From contig JANAVB010005597.1 in the NCBI GenBank assembly GCA_029216955.1, forward strand, positions 42,207,311 to 42,271,310: a DNA stretch of 64,000 bases, written 5' to 3'. This document shows positions 12,671 through 25,449 of the stretch, one piece after another. A program made the translations under genes and the position numbers. The notes below the pieces were generated by a model. That model worked only from the letters and a program-made list of their open reading frames with translations. It ran no database searches and was not told the origin of the DNA. Origin of the DNA: Iris pallida (taxonomy: Eukaryota > Streptophyta > Magnoliopsida > Asparagales > Iridaceae). How positions within the stretch are numbered: position 1 is the stretch's first letter; each line of letters starts with the position of its first letter.

Positions 12671-14390
12671 TGTAGTACACCATCCCTACATCGTCCTCGT
12701 TTTTGTCCACGGGGTGCGCGAGAAAGGAACACTGTCGCTATCGATTGAGTCAGAACCGATGGATCAGGATCGATTGAATCTGTCAAACGAGAACGATTGA
12801 ATTAAAATTATTTTCTCGTTATGGAAAGGCTTCTTCGGAATCAATTCCCATATTCAGCAGGTTGCGCCTCAAGGATAGACTATGTGGCTGAGTCGGAAGA
12901 GACCTTCCGTTCCTCTATTTTTCTTGCCACACTTGCCCTTTGGATTTGGTTTTTCTGAATGCATTTTCGTGAATGTTTTCAATGGTTTTCATGGCTTGCG
13001 TTTTCGAACTCGCCTTTACATATCGAACTCCTTGAATTGTACAATGTTTTAATCAGTTGCTTATACGATTTTAGGTGATCGCGTAGGTGTCGTCTAGCGC
13101 AACCAACGGGTCTTTTGCCTCAAACAATGAATCAAAGTGAGTTGTTGGACCCTTCTTTTCCCTTGACCTTCTTCAATCTCAAATCAATCAATAGAATGCT
13201 AGTTGGTTATGCAAGTGCACAAATGCTTAGATTTCAATGAACTGTGGCACGATTCATCACGTACGCATGCTATAGAACTATTATGCCAAGAAAATGTCGT
13301 ATGCTTAATATCTTATGCCTGTTATAAAATCGAGATAATCAAAGTTTTGAATCATTGAATAATTGTCGCCATAACACGACAAAATAACGATGACAATGGT
13401 TATGTTACTCACGAACTAAAGATTTTGCTTGAATAACTAATCTAACCTTGCATGGTCATTGGACAACTCGTGCACGAGGAACGGCTTCCTCGAACGATAC
13501 CCCGAGACACGGGATCGTTTCGGCCTAGGAGGAAGCAAAAGATAGCTGAGCTCGGCAAAAAGCAAAACATGGTTATTCGGGGAACTTGCAGCAAGGCTCG
13601 CTACTCACGCTGAAAGGGTCGTCGCCTAACCCAGCTATAGTTGAAAATGACTTGTGGTTCCAGTGACCTTCACATGCACAAACTGCACACATTAAAGGAT
13701 AACAATTGACTAAGATAAACACGATAAGTCTCACATTGTACGACACGCTCTGTCGTGGATAAGTTCTAGCATAATTTATATTATGCCTATCATATGCTTG
13801 TCTGAGATTTATTAGGATGGCTAGAAAGATCACAAATTAATTCATAACATTTCTTGAACCAAATGAGAGCGTGGTATAAAATTAGCCACTTGCCAGTACA
13901 AAGTGTAATGTACTGATCCTCGCTCTCCACAGGTACCCCAAACCAAGAAGGACGTGCCACTTAAGCTCAAGGCGATGCAAGTCATTTGAAGTCTCGTTCG
14001 TGTGCTAAAGGCTTGTTTTGAATCCTTTTGAAGATCCACATTTAGTCCAGAAGAAAAGATGTCTCGACTTCCCACGATACCAGTCTTTGGAAATGTTTTG
14101 CTTGTAAATGGGGATGTAATGTATGGAATGACTATCCCATCATCGTTCATTTTGTAATCGAGTCATGTTATAGCCCGTACGGCAATGATTGTAATGGAGT
14201 CATGTAAATGAAGTTTTATTATCAATGAAAGATTAAGTTTCTTCAAATTCAAATGTATTGTTTAAATTTTTCTGCGTACTCTATTTAATATTGTGTTTCG
14301 GATAACCTTATGACATGCCTTGTGCAATCACAACTTAGGTACGCACGGCATCACGTTCGGGGGACGACTATTGGTTCTACGAAATCGGGG
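12671..14390 (+). repeat. Probable 3' LTR of the decayed chromovirus
   Basis: It starts TGTAGTACACCATCCC just after a degraded CGATGATAAAACTTTTTCTT stretch. That stretch stands where these elements have GGACGAAATTCTTTTAA plus the polypurine tract. A possible poly(A) region (TATCAATGAAAG at 14220-14231) and a ...CACGGCATCACG stretch near 14345-14355 parallel the 5' LTR pieces. The right edge is unclear. There is no gene; the minus-strand ORFs at 13573 and 13842 are unconvincing. Confidence 0.5.
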
Positions 14391-15060
14391 GGCCGGTGAC
14401 ACCCCCTTCCTCTTGCGCTGTCGCGCCCCATGAGGGCGGGTGAGAGGGAGGGAGCATGGGACAAGAGGGAGGGCTGGACAGGAGGAGGGGGGTTTACAGA
14501 AGGGGGTGGCCGGAGGGGGGAGGGACGGGGGCGGGTGGCCGGAGGGGGGGAGCAGGGGTGGGGGAGGGGGACCGTTGGAGAGTGGGAGGCGTTATTGTCC
14601 AAAAAATTTTTTGAATTTTTTTGAGCAGGGGCATTATTGTCCAAAAAAAATTTGGATATCAAGTTGAAGAAAAAAAAGTTTAGTGTATCAAGTTGAAAAA
14701 CAAAAATAGTTGAGGACATCAAGTTGCAATTAAGCCAAAAATTTATCATGGAAGTGATTTAATTAGAAGATTACTGTCCACTTTAGTATCTCATACAAAC
14801 ATCTTCCAAACAAGAGATAGTTTTGATTTATCTTTGTGTGAATTTACTTTGTGAAACACTTTTATATGTTTGAAATTTTTTGTCAGATGAAAACCGATCA
14901 GCCAAACCGAACCAAGACGGTCGGTTTCAAAATCGAACCGACCAATTGGTTGATTTTGTTCGGCTGTGATTATTTTCAAACCGATTAACTTCGGTTCAAC
15001 TTTGATTATGACCAAATAGGTCGACCATCGACCGATGCACACCCCTAGTTGAGGGTATCA
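14391..15060. other. Non-coding: purine-rich GC block and AACCGA-rich stretch
   Basis: 14405-14585 is strongly G-rich on this strand (AGGGAGGG and GGGGG runs). 14595-14735 repeats TTATTGTCCAAAAAA and ATCAAGTTG phrases. 14890-15045 is rich in AACCGA/TCGGTT and ends GCACACCCCTAG, a common look for plant repeat ends. I recognise no gene. Confidence 0.5.
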
Positions 15061-15954
15061 ACTTGAAATTTAGCCTATAAAATAAATAGATATTTCATAC
15101 TTAGCCTGTAATCTTGTTTTATACGTGAATTTGGAATATAAATATATAAATGTGAACGTTTTAGGGACTTCTACACAGGAAGTATTATTTGGAATGGCCT
15201 TGTACGTAAATACTAAGTACCCTTAGGCAATATTGTAAAAAATATATAAGAAGTTTGATTAGGTGATGCTACACAAGTATCATCTTTTTACGCTAATACA
15301 TGTGCGTTAAGAAAAGAAAGTAGCATAAGAGAGAGCGTACTAAAATGTAAGTCGACCCGGGGGTAAGTTATTTAAGCGAAAAATTTACTATAGCGATAAA
15401 AAAATTACCCAAAATTTGTGAAAACAATAAAAGTTTGGGTAATTGGAAGAAACGATAGAAGCCGACACACGGGGTGGCGGAATTTGAGCCATGCCCAATT
15501 TTTGCCATATCGTGTGTTGGAAATTGGACAAGTCCAATTTCCAACACACCGTGTGGCAGAAATCCGACATACTTAGTTGGTTTTTTTAATTTTGGTTTGG
15601 GTTTTGGGTTGGTAGTTGTTTGGTTTATGTTTGTTTGTTGGGTTGAGATGGGCTTGTTTATAAGCAATTGTAAGCAATTGAAAGCTGATTTTTATATAAA
15701 TGAAAATAAAACATCATACAATTACAAAATGTTAATCTATCTTCCTTATCTGTCTAATTGTCAATAGTCTGGACGATTAACTTATCTGAGATTGAGTTGG
15801 GCTCTCCTTCGCATCGTATTCTTCGGGGGCGCATCACCACCTTCGTCTGGGTATCCTTATGTTGCGTCGGTACTAGTGCTGATGGAGTCGTTAGTAGCTG
15901 TGTATAATAATTTCCATCCAAACTATAGCTTTCAAACCAATCTGTTACTCCGGG
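15061..15954. other. Non-coding AT-rich sequence with a strong hairpin
   Basis: There is no gene. The hairpin has near-perfect arms at 15512-15529 (GTGTGTTGGAAATTGGAC) and 15532-15549, with a 2-base spacer. Weaker pairing extends outward from about 15460 to 15595 (TTTTGCCATAT against GTGTGGCAGAAA). It may be the relic of an inverted-repeat element. Confidence 0.65.
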
Positions 15955-16122
15955 CCACTGAAAATCCCCGTGCCATTCCACTGCGAAGTCCCCTGGCCAG
16001 CCCATTGTGAAGTCCCCTCGCCAGCCTACTGCGAAGTCTCCTTGCCAGCCCACTGCGAAGTCCCCTGGCCAGCCCACTGCAAAGTGCCCTGACCAGCCCA
16101 CTGCGAAGTCTCCTGGCCAACT
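15955..16122. repeat. 24-bp minisatellite, about seven copies
   Basis: The unit is close to CCACTGCGAAGTCCCCTGGC plus CAGC, repeated with small changes. Because the period is a multiple of three, the minus strand shows an eight-residue peptide repeat (GDFAVGWP) inside a 142-codon ORF at 15754-16182. I regard that ORF as a by-product of the array. Confidence 0.85.
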
Positions 16123-17812
16123 TGTGTAATGCCTCGCTACGCACGATGCATTATGCTGAGTCGTTGACTCGAAGAGTCGCATTGACCCGATTTAAGTATC
16201 GATGCGAATCGATACAAGAGTTACCTTATCCCAAGAATGCATCGAGTCGAATCGATGCAAAGAGTTACGTTGACCCAAGGAACGTATCGAGTAAGATCGA
16301 TGTAAGTGTTAAGTTGGCCCGAGAGAAAGCATCGAGTCGGGTCGAAGATTCTAAGAAATCGAATCGACGCAATGCATTAGTCCGACTCAGACAAGTATTG
16401 ATTTTAGTTGGTTTCGTGTGCAGGCTATATGTTTATGCTAAAATATAAGAGGTCAATATTTTGTCTTATTTGAAATAGTGTCCGCAAAACCAAATTGTCG
16501 CCTTGCTATAGACTAAAGTATAGGTATGGTAGGCCAAATCTTTTGGATAATTCAACGTAGCACAAAGTGTTCGAATAGCCAAGTCAGAAGTGTTGGCTGC
16601 ACAACAAGTTATAAAATCGAGCCGCATCGGCTCGGCGAAACGACAAGGCGTATCGGCTTAAGGTGGGAGGACTTTGACTCTTCTTTCCTAGTCCGGCGGG
16701 CTTAATTAAAATGTACCATTGTATGCTAAAGTTAACATATCGAGTCCATGGGTGTGGCTCGATCGAGAGATAAAAATAGTGCATGTCGAACACTAGATAG
16801 AACAATTGAAATAAAATGTACATCAAATGTACGAGTTGTTATGGAGCATTGAATATCGCAAAGGCGAGCGCCTTGGTGTGCAAGCCATAAGAACATGGAA
16901 TAACTGTATCGACAAGTGCCTCAATGCATGAGTCATTTCATGCCCCCGCGCACGAGTTTGTATGTTAGAATATTGAAAGAGTATATCGGCGTGAGTGCCT
17001 CAGTGCACGAGCTATAGAATACTGAATACCCTATCGAGGCGTGCCTCAGTTGCACGAGTCGGAGGGAAGGAACATACAATGAACACTAAGGCATAGAACA
17101 TAGAATTACAGTATCGAGGCGTGCATCGCATGTATGACTCGAAGAATAGAGAACAATCTTGTCAAAGCATGCGTACGTGCACGATAATCGTAAAAGATAG
17201 CTTCGTTGCGAAGAGAACAGTTGTGGCATGAATGTGATGGAACTATCGGATGTGACATGATGCCTCAAAACTGTTCGAGAACTTCGGGTCGTTCGTTTGA
17301 CGAACATTGAGTTGGGGCATGGTGCCATTGAACATTGAAACGAGATTGAAGTGAGAATACATTGAAAGAATAGAGAAATGCGAGACGACGTAAAGTCTGA
17401 GTTTCGGACTCAAGAATATGTTTGGTTGTATGAGTTTGATGTGCGCGTTGCATGGTCGAATGGACTTGAGATATTGCCCATGCACCGGATGGGATATGAA
17501 TTCCCTCGAACGAGTTATATTTGTCGGGGCACCGGGACCGTTCGGCCTAGGAAGGATGAATAATCATTGTTGGTGCACATCTTTTGGAAATGACTTGCGA
17601 TCTGCTACTGATGTGATAAGCCACAATTCATGGTAAGTTTGACGTCCTTCGGATACTAGGCCAGCGAACCCGTACGGGAAGGACACCGGGTTATCCAGCT
17701 TGAGAAAAGCAAATAAAAAAAGATAAACAAATTAGTCCATTCCGTCGTGGACACGCCAAAGACCTTCATATAGTTAAGGAACGGTGGGCCGAAAGTGCAG
17801 GAACAATAGTGT
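16123..17812. repeat. LTR-like non-coding debris
   Basis: The phrase CCGTTCGGCCTAGGAAGGA near 17538-17557 matches TCGTTTCGGCCTAGGAGGAA near 13513-13533 in the probable LTR. Repeated GTGCCTCAGTGCACGAG phrases occur at 16990-17060. This suggests a second, diverged LTR of that kind. There is no gene. The next element is inserted at its right end. Confidence 0.4.
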
Positions 17813-19697
17813 AAGCCTGTAACGCCCCAGTCCCAAAATACGTAGGACTAGGAATGTAGACATGCCAGCTGTATTTATACGAAGTACACTCCAATATATG
17901 GAAGCCTCATATAAATACATAAGCTGTAAAATGCAGTAAAATCCCAACTAATCTCATCCACAAGAATAAAAGAATAGAAGATGTCATATATAAGAATAAA
18001 TTGTCTTGATACAATATGTTGGGCGGAGACAAATCCACTACCAACAAAATAAGAAAAAGTACATGATAGAATAAATGAATTTGGCGAGCGAAGCGAAGAC
18101 AATCCAAACGCAATCATCCTCGAAAAATAGCAGCGAACACGGCTAGAGCGAAAGCACCTGCGAAAGACAATAGCACACACCTGGCAAGACAACCAGGTCC
18201 TCAGAGGGACGTAACAAGACACATCATAGCATGCCATATAAACTGAATAAATATTGCTCAATAAATAAGTAAATCGAATTTATAACATGGTCCAATACGC
18301 ACCTACTGAACGAGCGTACCATCTCCCCCAACCAAACAAGGACAGGAGATGGTAAACTAATTCACGGCGACGTATCTTTCCATGCTAAGAATCCGATATG
18401 GTATCCGGACCCCAACAAGGTTCAATACCTTCTCATCGAAGTAGTAAGTCACACCTACAACCAAACAAGGACAAGATGTGACGAACTAATCCGCGACAAG
18501 TTATTGTTCCAAGCCACGGTCAGATACAAGTACCCAAACCAAAAGTACTCGTACCTAACGGATAGGGTAGCCTACCATTCTAAGTGATATGTTGTTAAGA
18601 ACAATCCTTCCTACGCATGGGCCCTGGCTAAATTGGATCGGCGTAGTCCCCCTTTGGGCACCAGAGGCCCCAGCAGGAAGAGCATGACGTTCCGCAGAAT
18701 CGTCAGTGGCTGTCAGTAATCTTGGTTCATCAACCCCGTATCTCCAGCGGAGAGTCCGGGTCACAAGGGAAGTGCATCGAAGCCCATACGCTAAGGAATT
18801 GTCCTCCCCGCCCAATGCCTATTATGTTGTATCCACAACATAAACAACTATAACCGCTAAGTCAAACTAGCATGCAACCTCTATTAGCGGTTATTCCTAT
18901 CGCACGGCTTGTACGTACTGGTGGCCAGCCAATTACGCACTTCCGTGTTCTATATGCGACACACAACTTCGTGTTTACAACGTGTCAAGGCCAATGAATG
19001 CGACACACAAGGTGGTCCCTTAAATCTAGGTTTAATTTGTAAGAAAAATAATACACAGCAGGAAATATAAAAGAACAGTTATGCCATGTATCACAGTTTA
19101 TAAAAAAATAATAGACATGCATGAAATATGAGCTAAAAATAATTAAACAGCTAATGGCAAGGTGTCTTGCCTGGTAGAACGCCTGGTGTGCTGCGATAAT
19201 CATGGTGGCACGAACTTCGACTTTGGTGCAATAATTATGCAAGATGACCTCGATTGGTGGCATGGTCAGTTCCATTGGATCCAGAAGGGTCAATTTAGTT
19301 AAGGTGGACATAAGGAGGAAGGACAGGATTGGCGATGGAATTGGAATAATAGGCTTGGTCGTGGAAGGAGAAAAGTCAAAGAAAGAAAAGATGAATAATA
19401 ACATATACGATTTTAGAGAACTACTATTTATAATATTTGAAAATAATTAAATTAATTACTTGAAATTCCAAAAATCTTTTTACGGAGAAAAACCTTAAGT
19501 TCTGGCAAAATAATATTTTAGGGTCCAAAAATTTACTGTGAAATTAGCTAGAAAAATATTTGTAAAATATTAACAAGACAAATAACAATAATAATATACA
19601 AATAATATGACAATGACAAGATACTAGTGATAAGATAATTGATAAAAATTTTATAATACACTACTCTATGCTAATAGTGGTATTCCACAGTTTATAA

Positions 19698-19828
19698 TAA
19701 TAACAATAATAATAATAATGATAATAATAATTAATAAAATACAATACATACATACATTAATACTTATATTAAAAATACATTAATACTAATGATTTTAATA
19801 ATAATACTAATAATGATAAAGATAATGA

Positions 19829-19861
<33 letters not shown>

Positions 19862-19869
19862 AGATAAAG

Positions 19870-19942
<73 letters not shown>

Positions 19943-19996
19943 CAACTAACAGTAGAAATAATCATAACAATAATAATATTAATAATAATAATATAT
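19698..19996. repeat. (AAT)n microsatellite in the left LTR
   Basis: An almost pure ATAATA run, interrupted by a few AAG and ACT triplets. The frames reading IIIII here are artefacts. Confidence 0.9.
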
Positions 19997-20856
19997 AAAA
20001 AAAACAACAACAACAAAAATAATAAAAATATCAATGTTGTTCCAGAGTTCTCCTTTCGAGGAGAAAGGCTTTCAAGAAAAAAAAAATAAAAAAAATAAAA
20101 AGTAAAAAAAACAAACAATCGAATAAAAGCAAAGTTATCAGCTGCTATCAGCAGCTGTTCCCTCTTTCCATAGGGAAGAGAAAAAGGAGCTGAGTGCGAG
20201 GGAAGAGACGGTGGGTCGGAGACTCTGGAGCGGAGAGATCGGCGGATGGTCGGAGAGAGCTGGGCGAGGACGGCGGAAGCGAAGAGGAAACAGGGGGAAG
20301 CGGTGGTTGCGGGAAAGTCGGCCGGCTGGGGGAGGGTTTTAGCGGGCGGAGCAAAGGGGTTCGGCCAGCGCTGCTCGCCGCGTACGGAGGTGAAAGGCCG
20401 GAGTGAGACAGAGCTGGGGTTGGGAGAAGTCGGCGGCGGTGAGGCTGTGCCAGTGGCACGGGAACCACGGCGGACGCGGGTAGAGGGGTGACCGGAGGGC
20501 GTCGCTCGTCGGAGGAGTCCGTCGTGGCGGCGGTGAGGGCTTCCTCCAGGCGGCGAGGGGGTTTTTGATGGGCGCGGGGAGAGCGCTGGTCGGGAGGCTA
20601 GGAGCGGCGGACGGCGGTGCGGACGGAGTCGACGGAGGTTGGGGGAGAGGCGGAGAAGGCTCAGGTGAGGTGAAGATGATGGGGCGGCGGTGCACAGCCG
20701 TGGTGGCTCACCGAGCGGTGGCGGCCAGGCGCTGCGGGTTGCCGTGGTCGCGGAGGACGGGCTAACTCGGACGTCAAGGGCGGAAGTCGGGTCGGACGCG
20801 GCGACTCGGGATCTGCGGAGAGGCCGGGGAGGCGCGCACGGGCGGCGGATGGCCAC
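19924..20856 (-). other. 310-codon Pro/Ser/Arg-rich ORF inside the LTR
   Basis: It opens MAIRRPCAPPRPLRRS and stays open through the GC-rich block, then runs into the AT-rich array. Composition is dominated by Pro, Ser, Arg and Ala, with no domain I know. The counterpart in the other LTR (25450-26277, 275 codons) has the same start and near-identical sequence. It lies about 0.45 kb downstream of the minus-strand TATA box, so it would sit in the leader of the transcript. High GC alone removes most stop codons in this frame, and overlapping frames are also open. Coding is therefore unproven. Confidence 0.35.
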
Positions 20857-22011
20857 GGCGGCGGTGCTCCGGCGAGGTATGGGTTAGGGTTCACTTTCTT
20901 CCTTTCTGGTTTCTATTGGGTGGGGATGGTTTGGGTGGTTGGCCGGAGTTGGCCACTGGTGGCGGGTGGTGGTGTCATATGTGCGGGCAGGGCTGTGGTC
21001 GTGGGTTGCGTCGACAGCAGTGATGCTGTGGTGGTTCCGGACGGTGGTGTTGGGATTGGCAGAGGGTGAAGGGTTGATGCTGGTGATGGTGGCGGGGGTG
21101 GTGTTGACGACGGTGGTAGGAGTCGAGGGCTGGCCATTAGAATAGGATTATGGTTTAGTTGATTGTCGTGTCCGGGGTGTCGGACACGGGAACATAAATG
21201 TAATTATAAGAGAACTGGAATAAGAATCTGGGCACGGACACGGACACGAACAAGGACACGAGGCACTGCACTTGGATGGTGGAATTTATTTGTGAAAGAT
21301 GAAATATGTGGAGGAGTACCTGCCTATATTTATAGGATGTGGGAATTCCCACTTAGATATGGACTAGGATGTTTAAAACCCAAAATTAGATATATCATCT
21401 ATTTAAATTAAATCAATCATTCAAATCCAAATCCTATTTAAATTAAATCCCTTTAGTTTAAAATCAAATCAAATAATCCCATTTCCAAATATAGATACTA
21501 GTTTAATCTATTTAAATAATTCCAAACTTTAAATCAAGATTTAATTGGCCAAAATAACTTCCAAAAATATTTTTCAAAATACCAATAATAATAATTTCAA
21601 AAATAATAAATATTTTTAAATATCTTTTTGAACAATAAAATATTACTATTAATAATTTTTGAAAACTATACTTTTATTTAAAATAGGCCAATAAACAATT
21701 ATGAAATATTTGTATGCAAAATATTAGGCTTTTCTAGTATACAGAAATATTATTTACTATTAATAACTTTTTAGAAACAAAGGCTTTTTATAGCAAGAAT
21801 ATTTATATAATATTTTGAAATAATAAAATAGAGAAAAATGTTTTTCTAAAATATGTACGCTCGCATATATTCGCACTCGACGAGCAACTACGAAAAAATA
21901 AAATTTCGCGCGCGACGTATAATACGACTCTGTGACATACCGTACAAAAATGTTAAATCAGTAAAAAAATTGATATAATAAAAAAAATTGTAGAAATTTA
22001 GGGGGTTTACA

Positions 22012-23230
22012 TCCTACCCAACTTAAAAGAATTTCGTCCTCCAAATTAGGAATTAGTAGGGGGGTGAAAGGCATAAGGGGGGTATCGATAAGAAAGCATA
22101 GTCAATTCAAGACAAGGGAACGACGTTTAATGAAAACTTGCATTAGCGTCGTGATTTCAATAAGGCAAAGATAGTCATGGATTAACGCAAGAAACGTTTA
22201 AGACGACGCGCAGTAAAGAATAGTATGGGTTCAAGTAAATATAAAATAATTAAGAGACTTTAAAGTTATGGTCTCTTGAGAGTAGGTTGAGGGCACGATT
22301 AGAGAATGAATTAGATTTACTCGATTAGAAGGTCATGACAGTAATTATAGGGCCGCGAAGGAGGGCGAGGAGTTTAGGATGAAGATATAGCAATATCGAG
22401 GGAGAATGGTCATAGCCGATAGGAAGGCGAGAGGGAGTGCTAGTATAACGCGTTCGCCCTTCTAGAATAGGTGAAGGCGAAAGCATTAAGGGGTTCAAAA
22501 GACGATCTTATCGAATACGAGTACGTGATTCAAAGACGATCAAAAAGAATTTCAAGGGACCTGTCAAGGCAGTCGTGGATGGGATTCTAGAGGACAAGCT
22601 AAACTATGTCCCCATCCACGTAGAATAATAGGCAAAAGCGAACCAAAGTGCACTTGGTTGATCAGACCATTATGCACCGGTTCTGATTAGACAACATGTT
22701 AGTGGGAGGTCTTCCAATAACATATGTCTTGAACAAGCTCGATAAAAGATAAGCTTGCAAAAACTAGGCTATATTAGCATCATTAGTTAAGGTGGTAAAA
22801 TCATAGGCACGAGATATTTAGATAAAAAGCCGAATGATTCTAAGTCATACAGTTGTCCTATAGTCTTCTTGTCCAAGTCCTTGGTTGGCTAGACGGGTTA
22901 GGTCCTCTAGATTTTAGGATCTAATAAGCTTGCTAATATAGGTCACTAGGCCAAAGGGGTTGCTAAGTCATAAGGTATTCTACCCAACTTAACTTAAACT
23001 AATGGTGTTTGGGACAGCTAACTAATAGGGTCAACCTCTAGTAAGCACGAAGGAAGGATAATGATAGAAGGAATCAAGCAAGATGCAATCGATGAGTCAA
23101 ACGATAGATTGAAGAAAGTGGTCCAGTATGTGGATGAGGTCCTAGACTTCTAATCCTATACGCAGGCTTGCTTGGTACGGTAAAGTAACCAAACAATTTA
23201 TGTTGACCTGCATGGGCCACCACAAAAACA
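22012..23230 (-). other. Interior of the non-autonomous element
   Basis: 1219 bp with no recognisable gag, protease, RT or integrase in either strand. On the minus strand it opens (from 23230) with TGTTTTTGTGGTGGCCCATG. A close relative of this phrase follows the LTR end at 28957 on the plus strand, so it is probably the leader and primer-binding region. It ends in the polypurine-like tract at 22012-22029. The primer tRNA is not identified. Confidence 0.75.
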
Positions 23231-25111
23231 TGTAACGCCCCAGTCCCAAAATACGTAGGACTAGAAACGTAGACATGCCAGCTGTATTCATACGAAGTAC
23301 ACTCCAATATATGGAAGCCTCGTATAAATACATAAGCTGTAAAATGCAGTAAAATCCCAACTAATCTCATCCACAAGAATAAAAGAATAGAAGATGTCAT
23401 ATATAAGAATAAATTGTCTTGATACAATATGTTGGGCGGAGACAAATCTATTACCAACAAAATAAGGAAAAGTACATGATAGAATAAATAAATTTGGCGA
23501 GCGAAGCGAAGACAATCCAAATGCAATCATCCTCGAGAAATAGCAGCGAACACGGCTAGAGCGAAAGCACCTGCGAAAGACAATAGCACACACACCTGGC
23601 AAGACAACCAGGTCCTCAGAGGGACGTAACAAGACACATCATAGCATGCCATATAAACTGAATAAATATTGCTCAATAAATAAGTAAATCGAATTTATAA
23701 CATGGTCCAATACGCACCTACTGAACGAGCGTACCATCCCCCCCAACCAAACAAGGACAGGAGATGGTAAACTAATTCACGACGACGTATCTTTCCATGC
23801 TAAGAATCCGATATGGTATCCGGACCCCAACAAGGTTCAATACCTTCTCATCGAAGTAGTAAGTCACACCTACAACCAAACAAGGACAAGATGTGACGAA
23901 CTAATCCGCGACAAGTTATTGTTCCAAGCCACGGTCAGATACAAGTACCCAAACCAAAAGTACTCGTACCTAACGGATAGGGTAGCCTACCATTCTAAGT
24001 GATATGTTGTTAAGAACAATCCTTCCTACGCATGGGCCCTGGCTAAATAGGATCGGCGTAGTCTCCCTTTGGGCACCAGAGGCCCCAGCAGGAAGAGCAT
24101 GACGTTCCGCAGAATCGTCAGTGGCTGTCAGTAATCTTGGTTCATCAACCCCATATCTCCAGCGGAGAGTCCGGGTCACAAAGGAAGTGCATCGAAGCCC
24201 ATACGCTAAGGAATTGTCCTCCCCGCCCAATGCCTATTATGTTGTATCCACAACATAAACCACTATAACCGCTAAGTCAAACTAGCATACAACCTCTATT
24301 AGCGGTTATTCCTATCGCACGGCTTGTACGTACTGGTGGCCAGCCAATTACGCACTTTCGTGTTCTATATGCGACACACAACTTCGTGTTTACAACGTGT
24401 CAAGGCCAATGAATGCGACACACAAGGTGGTCCCTTAAATCTAGGTTTAATTTGTAAGAAAAATAATACACAGCAGGAAATATAAAAGAACAGTTATGCC
24501 ATGTATCACAGTTTATAAAGAAAATAATAGACATGCATGAAATATGAGCTAAAAATAATTAAACAGCTAATGGCAAGGTGTCTTGCCTGGTAGAACGCCT
24601 GGTGTGCTGCGATAATCATGGTGGCACGAACTTCGACTTTGGTGCAATAATTATGCAAGGTGACCTCGATTGGTGGCATGGTCAGTTCCATTGGGTCCAG
24701 AAGGGTCAATTTAGTTAAGGTGGACATAAGGAGGAAGGACAGGATTGGCGATGGAATTGGAATAATAGGCTTGGTCGTGGAAGGAGAAAAGTCAAAGAAA
24801 GAAAAGATTAATAATAACATATACGATTTTAGAGAACTACTATTTATAATATTTGAAAATAATTAAATTAATTACTTGAAATTCCAAAAATCTTTTTACG
24901 GAGAAAAACCTTAAGTTCTGGCAAAATAATATTTTAGGGTCCAAAAATTTACTGTGAAATTAGCTAGAAAAATATTTGCAAAATATTAACAAGACAAATA
25001 ACAATAATAATATACAAATAATATGACAATGACAAGATACTAGTGATAAGATAATTGATAAAAATTTTATAATACACTACTATATGCTAATAGTGGTATT
25101 CCACAGTTTAT

Positions 25112-25250
25112 GATAATAACAATAATAATAATAATGATAATAATAATTAATAAAATACACTACATACATACATTAATACTTATATTAAAAATACATTAAT
25201 ACTAATGATTTTAATAATAATACTAATAATGATAAAGATAATGATAATAA

Positions 25251-25283
<33 letters not shown>

Positions 25284-25322
25284 ATATAATGATAATAATA
25301 ATAATAATAATAATAATAATAG

Positions 25323-25361
<39 letters not shown>

Positions 25362-25413
25362 CAACTAACAGTAGAAATAATCATAACAATAATAATATTA
25401 ATAATAATAATAT
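25112..25413. repeat. (AAT)n microsatellite in the right LTR
   Basis: The counterpart of 19698-19996, with slightly different run lengths as expected from slippage after insertion. Confidence 0.9.
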
Positions 25414-25449
25414 ATATAAAAAACAACAACAACAAAAATAATAAAAATA

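Larger units (their letters stand above)
17818..22011 (-). repeat. 3' LTR of the non-autonomous element
   Basis: It is the left copy and contains, as read here, short unique stretches, an (AAT)n array (19698-19996), a GC-rich block (20160-21140) and a TATA-like CCTATAAATATAGGCAGG on the minus strand near 21320-21340. Differences from the right copy are scattered single bases and small changes in microsatellite length. Confidence 0.92.

Noticed and set aside
14351..14749. 132-codon Pro-rich ORF on the minus strand of the G-rich block
   Set aside because: Open only because the block is poor in A and T; several frames on both strands are equally open.
15754..16182. 142-codon minus-strand ORF with GDFAVGWP repeats as a real gene
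   Set aside because: The frame is created by the 24-bp minisatellite and has no promoter, homologous domain or splice context.
19789..19998. Poly-isoleucine/asparagine ORFs here and at 25205-25441
   Set aside because: They are produced by the (AAT)n arrays.
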